From the NCBI RefSeq assembly GCF_003011925.2, contig NZ_PXXU01000008.1, forward strand, positions 1 to 64,000: 64,000 nucleotides of DNA. The letters are read 5' to 3'. The notes under the pieces are model-generated. The model was not told the DNA's origin and searched no databases. It was given only the letters and a program-made list of their open reading frames with translations. This document shows, piece by piece, positions 16,721 through 25,943 of the stretch (its first letter is position 1; every line of letters starts with the position of its first letter). This stretch comes from Nitrosomonas supralitoralis (GTDB lineage: Bacteria > Pseudomonadota > Gammaproteobacteria > Burkholderiales > Nitrosomonadaceae). The translations under genes were made by a program, and so were the position numbers.

Positions 16721-18055
16721 TTACAGCAACTGATTAGCCAAATTCGCAAGGTCAGATCGCTCGCCTTTTTCCAGTCGTACATGCGCATAAATTTCATGAT
16801 GTCTGATTTTATCGATTAAATAGGATAATCCATTACTCTGGGAATCTAGATAAGGAGTATCGATTTGGTAAATATCGCCGGTAAAGACGATCTTGGTGTT
16901 TTCACCTGCACGCGTGATGATTGTTTTGACTTCGTGTGGCGTGAGATTCTGTGCTTCATCCACAATAAAAAAAACATTTGAAATACTGCGTCCGCGGATA
17001 TAAGCGAGTGGAGTGATTTTTAGTTTTTCTTGATCAACGGCATCTGTAATCTGTTTATATTCCCTGTCTTTTTCAGTAAAAAGACTTTTTATGAATTTAA
17101 GATTGTCCCACAGCGGCTCCATATAAGGATTTAGTTTTGAAATGATGTCGCCTGGCAAAAAACCAATATCTTTATTGCTTAAAGGCACAATCGGGCGCGC
17201 CAAGTAAATCTGTTTGAAATGTCTTTTCTGGTCGAGTGCGCCGGCGAGTGCGAGTAATGTTTTTCCTGTTCCAGCAACACCCTGTAAGGTAACGAGTTGG
17301 ATATTCGGATTTGTAATTGCATGCAAAGCAAATACTTGCTCGGCATTTCTGGGTTTAATTCCAAAGGCGGATTCTTTTTCAATACGTTCAATTCTTTGTG
17401 ATACCGGATTATAAAATACCAATACAGAAGCTCGACTATTTTTAAGGATAAAATAATGATTGGGTATGGGATTCTGTATCCCTATTTCTGCAGGCATACA
17501 AAAATTCTGGGTATAAATGCTGTCAATAATCTCTTTTGTCAATCCCTCGATCACAGTTTTTCCGGTATATAAAGAATCAAGATCCTTGATCTTTCCGGTT
17601 TCAAAATCTTCTGCTGGAATGTTCAGGGATTTTGCCTTGAGGCGTAAATTGATATCCTTGGATACCAAGATTATTTTTCTTCCCGGATATGTATGACTCA
17701 GTGAAATTACTGCATTTAGAATGCGATGATCCGCTGTGTCCTCTCCAAATACTTCTGTGGCATCCAGTCCGATGATCTTTTCTTGCATGCATACCCTGAA
17801 ATGACCATGATTTGTCTGATCAATGGGTATCCAGTTTTGCAGCGAATGATTTGACGACAATCTGTCCATGATTCGTATGAATTCTCTTGCCTCAAAGTTC
17901 TTGATGTCATTGCCTTTCTTAAAATGATCAAGTTCTTCCAGTACGGTAATCGGAATGGCTACATCATTGTCTTCAAAGCTGTAAATTGCGCTGTGGTTAT
18001 ATAAGATGACCGAAGTATCCAGGACAAATATTTTCTTTGTTTGCATTCTTGGCAT
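16721..18055 (-). CDS. PIN-domain/PhoH-family ATPase (YlaK-like)
   Basis: A 444-residue fusion of an N-terminal PIN ribonuclease-like domain (FVLDTSVILYN at 10-20, later acidic residues near 95-110) with a C-terminal PhoH ATPase. The ATPase part has Walker A GVAGTGKTLLALA, the PhoH motif IYLARPIVPLSN and Walker B FFIVDEAQNLT. Such PIN-PhoH proteins are thought to be RNA helicase-nucleases; the cellular role in Gram-negatives is poorly defined. Length and domain order are standard. It is monocistronic as seen here. An in-frame ATG three codons in (18046) is an alternative start. Confidence 0.92.
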   Translation of the reverse strand: MPRMQTKKIFVLDTSVILYNHSAIYSFEDNDVAIPITVLEELDHFKKGNDIKNFEAREFIRIMDRLSSNHSLQNWIPIDQTNHGHFRVCMQEKIIGLDATEVFGEDTADHRILNAVISLSHTYPGRKIILVSKDINLRLKAKSLNIPAEDFETGKIKDLDSLYTGKTVIEGLTKEIIDSIYTQNFCMPAEIGIQNPIPNHYFILKNSRASVLVFYNPVSQRIERIEKESAFGIKPRNAEQVFALHAITNPNIQLVTLQGVAGTGKTLLALAGALDQKRHFKQIYLARPIVPLSNKDIGFLPGDIISKLNPYMEPLWDNLKFIKSLFTEKDREYKQITDAVDQEKLKITPLAYIRGRSISNVFFIVDEAQNLTPHEVKTIITRAGENTKIVFTGDIYQIDTPYLDSQSNGLSYLIDKIRHHEIYAHVRLEKGERSDLANLANQLL

Positions 18056-19115
18056 GAGGAGCTGGAGTAATAAAAAACGAAACTGCTAATTATTAATTAT
18101 TGCTACAAGTTGAATTTATGAAACTTTGAAAAAACAAATGTACTCTGTTTTCAGTAAAGTTGCCACATCAGTTAGCAGTCGGTATTTAGAAACGGCGAAG
18201 TCAATGCTCGAATGGGTTTTGAGCTGGTATTAAGCTCAATCGTTTTTTTAGCTTCGATATCACGATTGCGAAAATAATCTCCATCGCCTTAACCAACTTA
18301 TGTCGGTACCGCACGCTATTGCGGAAGGCCAGACATTGGGGAAAATTTGCCATCGATGTGGAACAACATTTCTAAGAGGCTATCCCGAGCACACCCGATA
18401 TTCCGGTCAATGGTATGCGCTATCATGAAACAAGTTCAAGAATCACCTTCGGTATAAAGGAAACAGATATTCTGAGGTTGACTTCAAACCCTCATCTGCA
18501 TGACAATAAGTTGCTGAAATTATGGTAGAAGCAATGACCAGTATCCAGGGCAAGTGTCAGCAACAAGTTGCTTGCCACCTTAAATTTTCCATCTCTACAA
18601 AACCGAAGCAACCGGCACTCATTGTAACCCGTCGAGCCGATCGTCTGATGGATTGCCACTGCAGTCTGAGGCTGGCGCAAGTCTGGGACGCAGAGTACTG
18701 GCAGCATGAAGCGGTCTGATAGATAAATGTGATCAAACAGTTGCGTATTTCGGATTTTGTTACAATCGAATGAGTGCAGAAAAATAGTACTGCGGTGCAT
18801 AGGCATTTTAAAACCTTTGGTACCGAAGAACTGATAGGTGAGATAAAATCGGATATGATCGGATTCGGTAAAAGATGCATCGTCTCTTGTTTATTGAATA
18901 TAATTTATCTTGCTTGTCAAAATCCTGCGAAGCAAAAAGAAAATCGTTGAGAACAGATTATATTTATGCTCTTTGAAGGTAGGAAACTTTTTCTTTCCAG
19001 AGCAGGATGGATGCTAAATTCGCGCTATCACTTCCTTATTATTTTTACAGAAGTACATCAAGAATTAAGTTCGCGACATTATTATTAAGCGCAGGATTAT
19101 TAGAGGAAAGGTGAT
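18056..19115. other. Gene-poor 1.06-kb stretch
   Basis: I see no credible coding gene. Short open frames on both strands at 18492-18880 lack ribosome binding sites and any familiar motif. The composition is mixed, with a more GC-balanced core at about 18290-18720 that could be a decayed gene, but I cannot name it. AT-rich sequence before 19116 probably contains the promoter of the SGNH hydrolase gene. Confidence 0.4.
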
Positions 19116-19679
19116 ATGCATTATCAGAATCTGCTTTGCATCGGAGATAGTCAAACTTTTGGTGCTCGGACTTATGGCTGTTACCCGCTGTACCTTGCTC
19201 AAATGCTTACACAACGAACGCCGTATCAATGGCGTACGATTAATCGAAGTGTTAATGGGTATACAGCCCGAGATTTATGGTTTTTGCTCAGTAATGATAT
19301 CGAAGTCATCAGCGATACTTATCAGGTATGCGTACTCATAGGTACAAACGACGTGGGGAATGAAACTCCGCTTGATCTTTTTGAAGAATATTACCGGCAA
19401 ATTGTTCGGACATTCTTAATCAAGAAATATAAGGCTGTTTTTTGTAGTGAAATTCCACCGATTTTTCCAGATGGCCATATTTTCTTCCGTAAAGAAGCAG
19501 TAGATCAGCGCAATCAATATAATGCCGCGATCAGGAAAATTTCAACCGAAAATAGAAAAACTCATTATGTGTCGATTGATGGATTAAGTCGTGACTGTTA
19601 TGTAGATTCCGTTCACTTCAATGAACAAGGGAATCGAGTTGTCGCTGAATTATTTGCCAAGGCTATTTTAGAGCGGTGA
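19116..19679 (+). CDS. SGNH/GDSL-family hydrolase
   Basis: A 187-residue esterase/acetylhydrolase fold. Block I is CIGDSQTFGA (Ser near residue 9), block III is LIGTNDVGN, and block V is DSVHFNEQG with the Asp-His pair near 165-168, so the catalytic set is complete. There is no signal peptide, so it is probably cytoplasmic. It overlaps the next gene, a UDP-GlcNAc 2-epimerase, by four bases (GTGA). The tight coupling suggests that it trims or transfers acyl groups on a nucleotide sugar or glycan intermediate. The substrate is unknown. Confidence 0.8.
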   Translation: MHYQNLLCIGDSQTFGARTYGCYPLYLAQMLTQRTPYQWRTINRSVNGYTARDLWFLLSNDIEVISDTYQVCVLIGTNDVGNETPLDLFEEYYRQIVRTFLIKKYKAVFCSEIPPIFPDGHIFFRKEAVDQRNQYNAAIRKISTENRKTHYVSIDGLSRDCYVDSVHFNEQGNRVVAELFAKAILER

Positions 19680-20734
19680 AGATCGGGATTGTAATTGGCA
19701 CTCGTCCCGAGGTCATGAAAAATTATTCCATTGTGAAAGCTTTGCGCGAAGCGAATGTGGATTTTGTCGTTCTGCATACTAACCAGCATCAGGATCCCCT
19801 GCTTCGAGAAGTGGTGTTTGCCAAAATGGGTTATGTGCCAGATTTTATTTACCCTAGATCTTATAGGATTGGCGCAGCGATTGATTGGGTATGCGAAATC
19901 ATTCGCTCGCAGCAAATTGACCTGGTCCTGGTGAATGGTGATACTGCAGCCTCAATTGTGGGTGCCGTAGCTGCTGTTTATTCGGATGTTGGGTTAGCTC
20001 ATGTCGAGGCTGGATTGCGTTCTTATGACAATCATATGTATGAAGAGCGTAACCGTATCATGGTCGATAGTGCAGCCCATTATTTGTTTACGTATACTGA
20101 GCGTCATACTGAATACTTAAAGAAGGTTCCGGATTTGCGCGGTCGAATTTTCAATGTCGGCAACACCACTGTAGATTTAATTCATGATTTTTCTGCCGAA
20201 TTGATTAAACCACGTTCCGATACCTACGCATACATTACTCTGCATCGTAAGGAATTTACCGACAGCCGCATAAGAATGGTTGACGTTTTTACAACGCTCA
20301 ACGGCTTGAGAGATGAATTTGATGCCATGATTTTTCCCATGCATCCACGGACACGGGACGCAATGAAAAGTTATGGACTCAGCTTTGATCTTTTGTCGCA
20401 GATAATAGTTATTGATCCGGTCGATCCATTTTTATCGCTTTCTTACGAAAAATTTGCGGCACTCATCATTACGGACAGTGGCTGCATTCAGGAAGAAGCC
20501 TATATTTTTGGTGTTCCATGTGTGACTGTTCGAAATAACACCGAGCGACCCGAAACTATTCAAGCTGGCGCCAATGTATTAACCGGCTTTTCCCCAGCCG
20601 TAATTCGGGACAAGATATGTTTGCAAAGAAGATTTGGCAACCAGCAATTCCCGCCCGTCTATGGGGAGTATGGAGTTGGTAATCGTATTGTTCAAGCATT
20701 GCGGAAATATTTTATAGATTGGAATGATTATTAA
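19676..20734 (+). CDS. UDP-N-acetylglucosamine 2-epimerase (non-hydrolysing, WecB-like)
   Basis: A 352-residue enzyme of the WecB family, which interconverts UDP-GlcNAc and UDP-ManNAc for surface polysaccharides. Motifs are GTRPEVMKNYSIV at the start, LVNGDTAASI, HVEAGLRSYDNHMYEERNR, the catalytic-His region HPRTRDAM and DSGCIQEEAYIFGVP with TERPETI. These match the family closely, though the usual PEE of the central motif is YEE here. It uses a GTG start at 19676 overlapping the SGNH stop codon. No ManNAc dehydrogenase is adjacent, so the fate of the ManNAc is unclear. Confidence 0.88.
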   Translation: MKIGIVIGTRPEVMKNYSIVKALREANVDFVVLHTNQHQDPLLREVVFAKMGYVPDFIYPRSYRIGAAIDWVCEIIRSQQIDLVLVNGDTAASIVGAVAAVYSDVGLAHVEAGLRSYDNHMYEERNRIMVDSAAHYLFTYTERHTEYLKKVPDLRGRIFNVGNTTVDLIHDFSAELIKPRSDTYAYITLHRKEFTDSRIRMVDVFTTLNGLRDEFDAMIFPMHPRTRDAMKSYGLSFDLLSQIIVIDPVDPFLSLSYEKFAALIITDSGCIQEEAYIFGVPCVTVRNNTERPETIQAGANVLTGFSPAVIRDKICLQRRFGNQQFPPVYGEYGVGNRIVQALRKYFIDWNDY

Positions 20735-20857
20735 TTGCTTGAGTAGATTTCTTTAATATTTACATAAGGCATCATTGCATCAACCAATAATATTTGGTGA
20801 GCAGTGTGCTGAGCAATACTAGTACCTAACTGTTAGTTTTCTGACCTGAAATTAAGA

Positions 20858-22741
20858 TTATGCACATTTATCTCGTAGCATATTGATTAATGTGTCATCG
20901 ATGGGAAAATCACTTTGATTTCCATGCATTGGATTAATGATTGTCAGGAACTCATGTGGCAGGCGAGTGCGGATTTCTACCCTTAGAGTATTAATAGGTT
21001 CCTTTATGCCATATTTTCTGGAAATCCAACCCAATGGCAAATGCTCGTTACCTCGATATAAGGAAAGTTTTCCGCCTTTCACGCTAATAAACCACGGTCC
21101 ATCTTCGCATGCTATGACGATTCCATCACTTGTCATTTCAACATGCGCATCAACATGCCAGTGCATTGCCAGGGTGTGTTCGTCCGTACCATCAAGTCGA
21201 TCCCATATCATCCACCCGAACTGGGGATCATAGATCAGCGCTCGCCAGTGCATAATTCCGATATCAGAGTAGCCATTATGGTTGGCTAGCAGTACTGTTT
21301 TGCCATTATAATTTTTTCTGTGCCATATTAGTTTTGCTGAATATGCGCGTAACCAGCCAAATGCGGTTTCCTTATTTTGCAAAGCCTGGTCAGTATTATC
21401 CACCACAATCGTGTTATGAGCTGATGTACCGCGAAAGTAGCGCCTGAAAAACATGTCTCTCCCATATAGATATGTGCCTGGGTCGACTAATAATGGTTTG
21501 TCGTCAAGATTCCAACAAACAGACAAGGCATCGGCATGTCCATGGCCGAATGTACTTGCCATGCCAAGCTTTCCATGACTGAATCGCATGTTGCCATGGT
21601 TTGCTGTGCCCAAAATTTGCGAATGCCCGGATACCGCAAAAATTTGAAGATGTTCGATGGGTAATTCGATTGCATGAGAACTGTCTTTCCATGATAGTCG
21701 GAGGTATGGTGACAATGCATATCCATCGTCGCTGTCACCCACTGCGGGCAAGTTATTAGGCGAGGAAGAAAACTTCTGTAAATAACTACTGCCACGAATC
21801 CAGGCCTGTTCGATATCATAGGAGGTGGCTTTGCCGTGATGTCTTAACAGACGAGTCACGAGCCCACAAAGATCAACAATCATCGCCAGATACTGGAATG
21901 ATTGTTCGCGATTTCCTCCGTCCTGTAGAATTTGAACCTGCGCTTCACGCTCCATATATTTTAAACCAGCAGTCAGCCATTCTTCCGCATCTGGCAGTTC
22001 TGGAAAGAGAACGCCGGCGTAAACGAGTCCAGCACATTCTCCAAGCGTATGATTCCCGGCAGAAGAAAAAAGACAAAGTCGTCTCCGGATAAAGTAGGCA
22101 TGGCTATGCACAAGAAACACCAATCCTTGCCAGACTTGCGAACTTAATGGGTGATTTCTCACCATATCGAATGCATGACAAATACTTATTAACCTAAGGC
22201 TGCATTCCATAGTGGAAATATAATTCACGCCGATTAGCCATGGATTCTGATTGATCCATGACAACATCAATTTTTCCATGTGCTGGATAACTGGGTACTT
22301 ACTGCTGTGATCCTTTATTTGGTTATAAATCAGGCCTAAAGTAACTAAATCTTGTAGCCGGGATCGCGCCCAAACAAGCTGAATATCCCCAATTGGATTG
22401 CCCGGTGCAAATGAGATTCGCGTAAAGAATTTTAGGGGCCAGTAGCGTCCGGTATCTGGCGCTTTATGCCAGCACAGATCGTGCGTGTCGATTGCAAGGT
22501 TGGCAGGATTGTGAACAACGCAAGCTTGTTTGTCATCTGACTTGATAAGATCGGATAGTTCAAGATCTTCGCAAAACCAAGCAAATTGAGGAAGGCAAGG
22601 TAGTTCGCTGCGACAAAACGTATAGTTTTGTGGATTGATTGTCTTTCTGAAGCGAAAGCCGTAGCCTGTGCATTGCCTGATCCACATCCCGGCAAGCGAT
22701 GCTCGTCTCCTGATACGGTATAGTGATTCACTGAGGTTCAT
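20858..22741 (-). CDS. Heparinase II/III-like (alginate-lyase fold) protein
   Basis: About 627 residues with the two-part heparinase II/III architecture. The first part is an N-terminal alpha-barrel region (to about 330, including the conserved SSAGNHTLGECAGLVYAG and GGNREQSFQYL). The second is a C-terminal beta-sandwich (FSHGKLGMASTFGHGHADAL, DPGTYLYG, FRGTSAHNTIVVD). The HGHAD and NTIVVD elements are typical of the family. There is no signal peptide, unlike secreted lyases, so it may act in the cytoplasm or as part of polymer synthesis. The ATG at 22741 gives a 14-base overlap with the upstream radical SAM gene; a GTG at 22774 is an alternative. It is common next to exopolysaccharide genes, and its substrate is unknown. 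Confidence 0.85.
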   Translation of the reverse strand: MNLSESLYRIRRRASLAGMWIRQCTGYGFRFRKTINPQNYTFCRSELPCLPQFAWFCEDLELSDLIKSDDKQACVVHNPANLAIDTHDLCWHKAPDTGRYWPLKFFTRISFAPGNPIGDIQLVWARSRLQDLVTLGLIYNQIKDHSSKYPVIQHMEKLMLSWINQNPWLIGVNYISTMECSLRLISICHAFDMVRNHPLSSQVWQGLVFLVHSHAYFIRRRLCLFSSAGNHTLGECAGLVYAGVLFPELPDAEEWLTAGLKYMEREAQVQILQDGGNREQSFQYLAMIVDLCGLVTRLLRHHGKATSYDIEQAWIRGSSYLQKFSSSPNNLPAVGDSDDGYALSPYLRLSWKDSSHAIELPIEHLQIFAVSGHSQILGTANHGNMRFSHGKLGMASTFGHGHADALSVCWNLDDKPLLVDPGTYLYGRDMFFRRYFRGTSAHNTIVVDNTDQALQNKETAFGWLRAYSAKLIWHRKNYNGKTVLLANHNGYSDIGIMHWRALIYDPQFGWMIWDRLDGTDEHTLAMHWHVDAHVEMTSDGIVIACEDGPWFISVKGGKLSLYRGNEHLPLGWISRKYGIKEPINTLRVEIRTRLPHEFLTIINPMHGNQSDFPIDDTLINMLRDKCA

Positions 22742-23933
22742 TTTCGGTTCGGTGTGCCATTTTAGGCAACTCACCCGGTTTGCGGATTTTTGCCGCGTTC
22801 ATAACCCACGCAGGATTACACACTTTTTTCCCAAGTATGGGTTTTACATCAGCTTCACCATAGATATCGTGATAATGTCGGTATAAGTAGTCACAAACAT
22901 TTACATAAGCGCACTTTTTGCAACTTTTAGTCTTAATTCTATCTTTGATTACATAGAATCGGCTGAGTCCGGCCGTACACACAGCTCTGAAACCGTATTT
23001 GGCGACAAAAGTAATATACGGTATTTTTAGAATACCGAGTAGCAGGCACAGCCAAGTGACTAAACTTCCTTTCCTGATCAGGAAACTAGTAAAATTGTCC
23101 CACTCGTCTGGATCAAATGTCATTTGATCCATGTTTGTCACATATTGCTCGTAACCTGGAAGAAAGCAGAACGGTATGTATCTTACGTTGAAATGTGGAA
23201 GTTTATCTTCGCACGATTTGATAGCCTTGATGATCTCCCTGCCTGCATCCGCGTAATTGACATACACGTCTTTGACAATATCAATATTCTTTGCCTGTAA
23301 TACTGGATTGAACATCACAAAATTGATGTTATCGACCTTTTTTTTAATGAGCAGTTGCATGATTTCAGTCAGATGCATGTAATTTGATTTACAAACAACC
23401 GTGTTGGTCCGGACCCTTAAATGAAATTCTCTGGCATGGTCAATAGCTTCCAGAATGTGATCAAAACTATGAGGTACTTTTGTCAGATCATCATGAGTAA
23501 TTGCATCATGGCCATGGATGCTGAACAAAATGTCATCAACGCCTGCAGCGACGAGGCTGGCAACGTAATTCCGTTTAGACAGCCTGATGCCGTTTGTAAT
23601 CAGGCAGACAATGGAAAAACCGAGCTCTTTTTTGGCATAACTAATCAGTTCGGGTAAATCCTTGCGCAGGGTCACTTCTCCGCCGGTAAACTCTATTTCT
23701 TGTATTCCAAGAATTTTGGCTTGTTTGAGCTGTGTTTTGGCTTGTTCGGTGGTCAGAGTATTTTCATTGGATTTCGTGATGACGGAATCATAGTAATAAC
23801 AAAAAGGGCATTTGGCATTGCATGCATAGCCCAAATTAATCTCTACTTTTTTGGTATGGTAAAGCACGGTTAGCGATTCCTCTGTTTTTTGAATTGGAAG
23901 TAATGGATTGAGTTGAATTGAAGAGTAGCGCAA
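22728..23933 (-). CDS. Radical SAM protein with C-terminal cysteine cluster
   Basis: A 401-residue radical SAM enzyme. The iron-sulfur cysteines are Cys38, Cys42 and Cys45 in CNAKCPFC, followed by EFTGGEVTLRKDLPEL, which binds the SAM methionine. The C-terminal part has a SPASM-like set of cysteines (CTAGLSRFY, SCKKCAYVNVCDYLY, KVCNP), suggesting auxiliary clusters. It overlaps the heparinase-like gene by 14 bases, so the two are coupled. Radical SAM proteins of this type are seen in polysaccharide clusters with unassigned chemistry. The TTG start at 23933 has no useful spacing to its AGGA; a GTG at 23867 with AGAGGA ten bases upstream is an alternative. Confidence 0.85.
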   Translation of the reverse strand: MRYSSIQLNPLLPIQKTEESLTVLYHTKKVEINLGYACNAKCPFCYYYDSVITKSNENTLTTEQAKTQLKQAKILGIQEIEFTGGEVTLRKDLPELISYAKKELGFSIVCLITNGIRLSKRNYVASLVAAGVDDILFSIHGHDAITHDDLTKVPHSFDHILEAIDHAREFHLRVRTNTVVCKSNYMHLTEIMQLLIKKKVDNINFVMFNPVLQAKNIDIVKDVYVNYADAGREIIKAIKSCEDKLPHFNVRYIPFCFLPGYEQYVTNMDQMTFDPDEWDNFTSFLIRKGSLVTWLCLLLGILKIPYITFVAKYGFRAVCTAGLSRFYVIKDRIKTKSCKKCAYVNVCDYLYRHYHDIYGEADVKPILGKKVCNPAWVMNAAKIRKPGELPKMAHRTENEPQ

Positions 23934-24211
23934 TCCTAGTCGCAGAGGCTTGGTAATTTTTATATCAGGTCACAAGCTTTTGCTTGAACCGGAATTTATT
24001 TTTATGCTGAGATTATATTCAATTCCCACCAATAAAAACTATCGTAATTGAGAGTTTCGATCATATCGGCAATATAACATCACACTTTATCTGAGCGGTA
24101 TGGGATAGAATAATTCTTAGAGATAAGATGAGTACGAATATGCTTGGACGTCCATAAAAATGATGGAAAAGCCCAAAACATCTTATGCAATTAATAACGG
24201 AAGTATTTTCT

Positions 24212-25186
24212 ATGGTCGCGTTAGTTCGGTGGGGTATATTAGGAGCGGGAAGAATGGCTGATCGCTTCGCAGTTGATCTCAGGAAGACTCCTGGTATAGA
24301 AGTTGTCGCCGTGGCTGCTCGATCAATTCAAAGAGCCGAAGCGTTCGCTGCAAAGCATAGCATTTCCCGTGCGTATGGATCATATGAATTATTAGCCAAA
24401 GATTCGGAGATTGACGTTATCTACGTTGGCACAACCCATAATTTTCACAAGAGCCATACGCTTCTGTGCCTGGAAAATGGAAAAAATGTGCTATGTGAAA
24501 AGCCGATGGCGCTCAACACGACAGAAGCGCGACAAATGATTGCTTGCGCAGGTGAGAAACGACTTTTCCTTATGGAGGCTATGTGGTCGAGATTTAATCC
24601 TGTCTATAGGCATGCGATGGCATGGGTTAATGACGGGTTGATCGGGGAGGTTCGGATGCTTAAAGCCGATCTCGGATTCAGGGCGCCGTGGGAGCCTGAC
24701 AGTAGATTATTTAACCCTGCTCTTGCTGGCGGCTCAATTCTGGATGTCGGTATTTATTCGATCGCTCTGGCATCAAATCTTTTTGGCTCTCAACCTTCTG
24801 AAATTCGAGCTCTGGCATTTATGGGTGAGACCGGTGTCGACGAGCAAGCAGGTATAATGCTGCAATATCCACGAGGGCAACTTGCTTTGCTTTCAAGCGC
24901 TATTCAAACGCGTACCCCACAAAACGCATTTATTATGGGCACAAAGGGAATGATTTGGGTGCCTATGTTTTGGCGTGCCCGTCTGGCCGTTCTTTGGCGT
25001 TCAAGAAAACTGCCGCGAATCACATGGGGAAGCGCGGGATACCAGCATGAGGCCGCGGAAGTCAGTCAGTGTATCCGAGAGGGAAAAATGGAAAGCGAAA
25101 CAGTTACTCTTGCTGAATCCTTGGCTTTGATGGAAACGATGGATCAGATAAGGGAAAAAATCGGCTTGAAATACCCTGGAGAATGA
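24212..25186 (+). CDS. Gfo/Idh/MocA-family oxidoreductase
   Basis: A 324-residue NAD(P)-dependent sugar or inositol dehydrogenase. The Rossmann motif is GILGAGRMADRF (about 8-19), with the family signature CEKPMALN in the middle and the C-terminal domain segment GGSILDVGIYSIALA. I prefer the ATG at 24212, which has GGAAG eight bases upstream, over an in-frame ATG at 24185 without one. It is monocistronic in the window but next to the glycan genes, so a nucleotide-sugar or free-sugar substrate is plausible. No specific substrate can be read from the sequence. Confidence 0.88.
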   Translation: MVALVRWGILGAGRMADRFAVDLRKTPGIEVVAVAARSIQRAEAFAAKHSISRAYGSYELLAKDSEIDVIYVGTTHNFHKSHTLLCLENGKNVLCEKPMALNTTEARQMIACAGEKRLFLMEAMWSRFNPVYRHAMAWVNDGLIGEVRMLKADLGFRAPWEPDSRLFNPALAGGSILDVGIYSIALASNLFGSQPSEIRALAFMGETGVDEQAGIMLQYPRGQLALLSSAIQTRTPQNAFIMGTKGMIWVPMFWRARLAVLWRSRKLPRITWGSAGYQHEAAEVSQCIREGKMESETVTLAESLALMETMDQIREKIGLKYPGE

Positions 25187-25943
25187 TTCGACTCAGTCGC
25201 TATCGGGATATATGAGCATGGGGGATTGTTATGGGAATCATCGCTAAATTTCGACAGCCATCGTTCCACCATCCAGAACTTGATCAATGATGCGCTCGCT
25301 TGAGTGAGAAAGACTGGATGCAAGTGGCATTGGAGCAACTCAGGCGCATGCAATCGCCGTATTTGAACTGGCTGGTAAAGCCGAGCGGACAAGCTTTGTC
25401 GTTGATATCGAGTCATTCCATGTGCATGAACGAATCGACTCGGCCACGATTCTGGCTGCGGTGCAGGAAAGTTGAAAGAAGGTCAAGGAAAAAGCGGTGC
25501 CGCGATCCAGCCGTAATTATTACATGCGCCGTTTGAGAACCAGACATTGCGCGAAGCGAGCGATTTTTACAAACTCGAGCGTGACTGGTCGAGTCGGCTT
25601 ATCGTTGGCGATTCCTTGCCGGTCATGAATTTGTTGCTGCAAAAGGAAGACATGGTCGAACAGGAGCGTCTCTCAATGGGCGAAATATCTCGTGACTACA
25701 CTATTCAGTAGAGTTCTAAGGAACAATAAATTAAGTGATTATTAATCAAAAAAATAATTCAATGTTCTTGTATTGATATTCGCGCCAGCAAAGCAGCCCT
25801 GCTGCTAGGTATGTTTTCGATAACTCGACAGGACGATGAGTAAAATCAAAATTCAAAAGCAATACTGGGAGTGTGACAGGTTGATCGGGACGGTAAATTG
25901 CAAATCGTTACCGAAATCATCTGATTGTTGAAAGGAGCACAAC
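25187..25943. other. Gene-free interval with methyltransferase debris
   Basis: Apart from the methyltransferase relic at about 25310-25711, nothing here codes. The 5' portion, 25195-25310, may also be decayed mobile DNA. The last 50 bases hold the Shine-Dalgarno sequence of ada (AAAGGAG at 25932-25938). Confidence 0.4.
25310..25711 (+). pseudogene. Relic of a site-specific DNA methyltransferase (N-terminal part)
   Basis: Broken frames carry sequence typical of the N-terminal region of large adenine-type DNA methyltransferases. The first piece reads AGKAERTSFVVDIESFHVHE then RIDSATILAAVQES and meets a stop near 25474. The second, in another frame from about 25515, reads FENQTLREASDFYKLERDW then SSRLIVGDSLPVMNLLLQKE, ending at TAG 25709-25711. 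In intact relatives the catalytic IDPPY motif follows just after this point; it is absent here. The gene is truncated and frameshifted. Recognition is from memory of the family, without a search. It sits between an oxidoreductase and ada and is probably debris of a horizontally acquired restriction-modification system. Confidence 0.6.

Noticed and set aside
18492-18880. Minus-strand frames of 104 and 107 residues
   Set aside because: Both are cysteine- and serine-rich with no motif, overlap each other in different frames and lack start signals.
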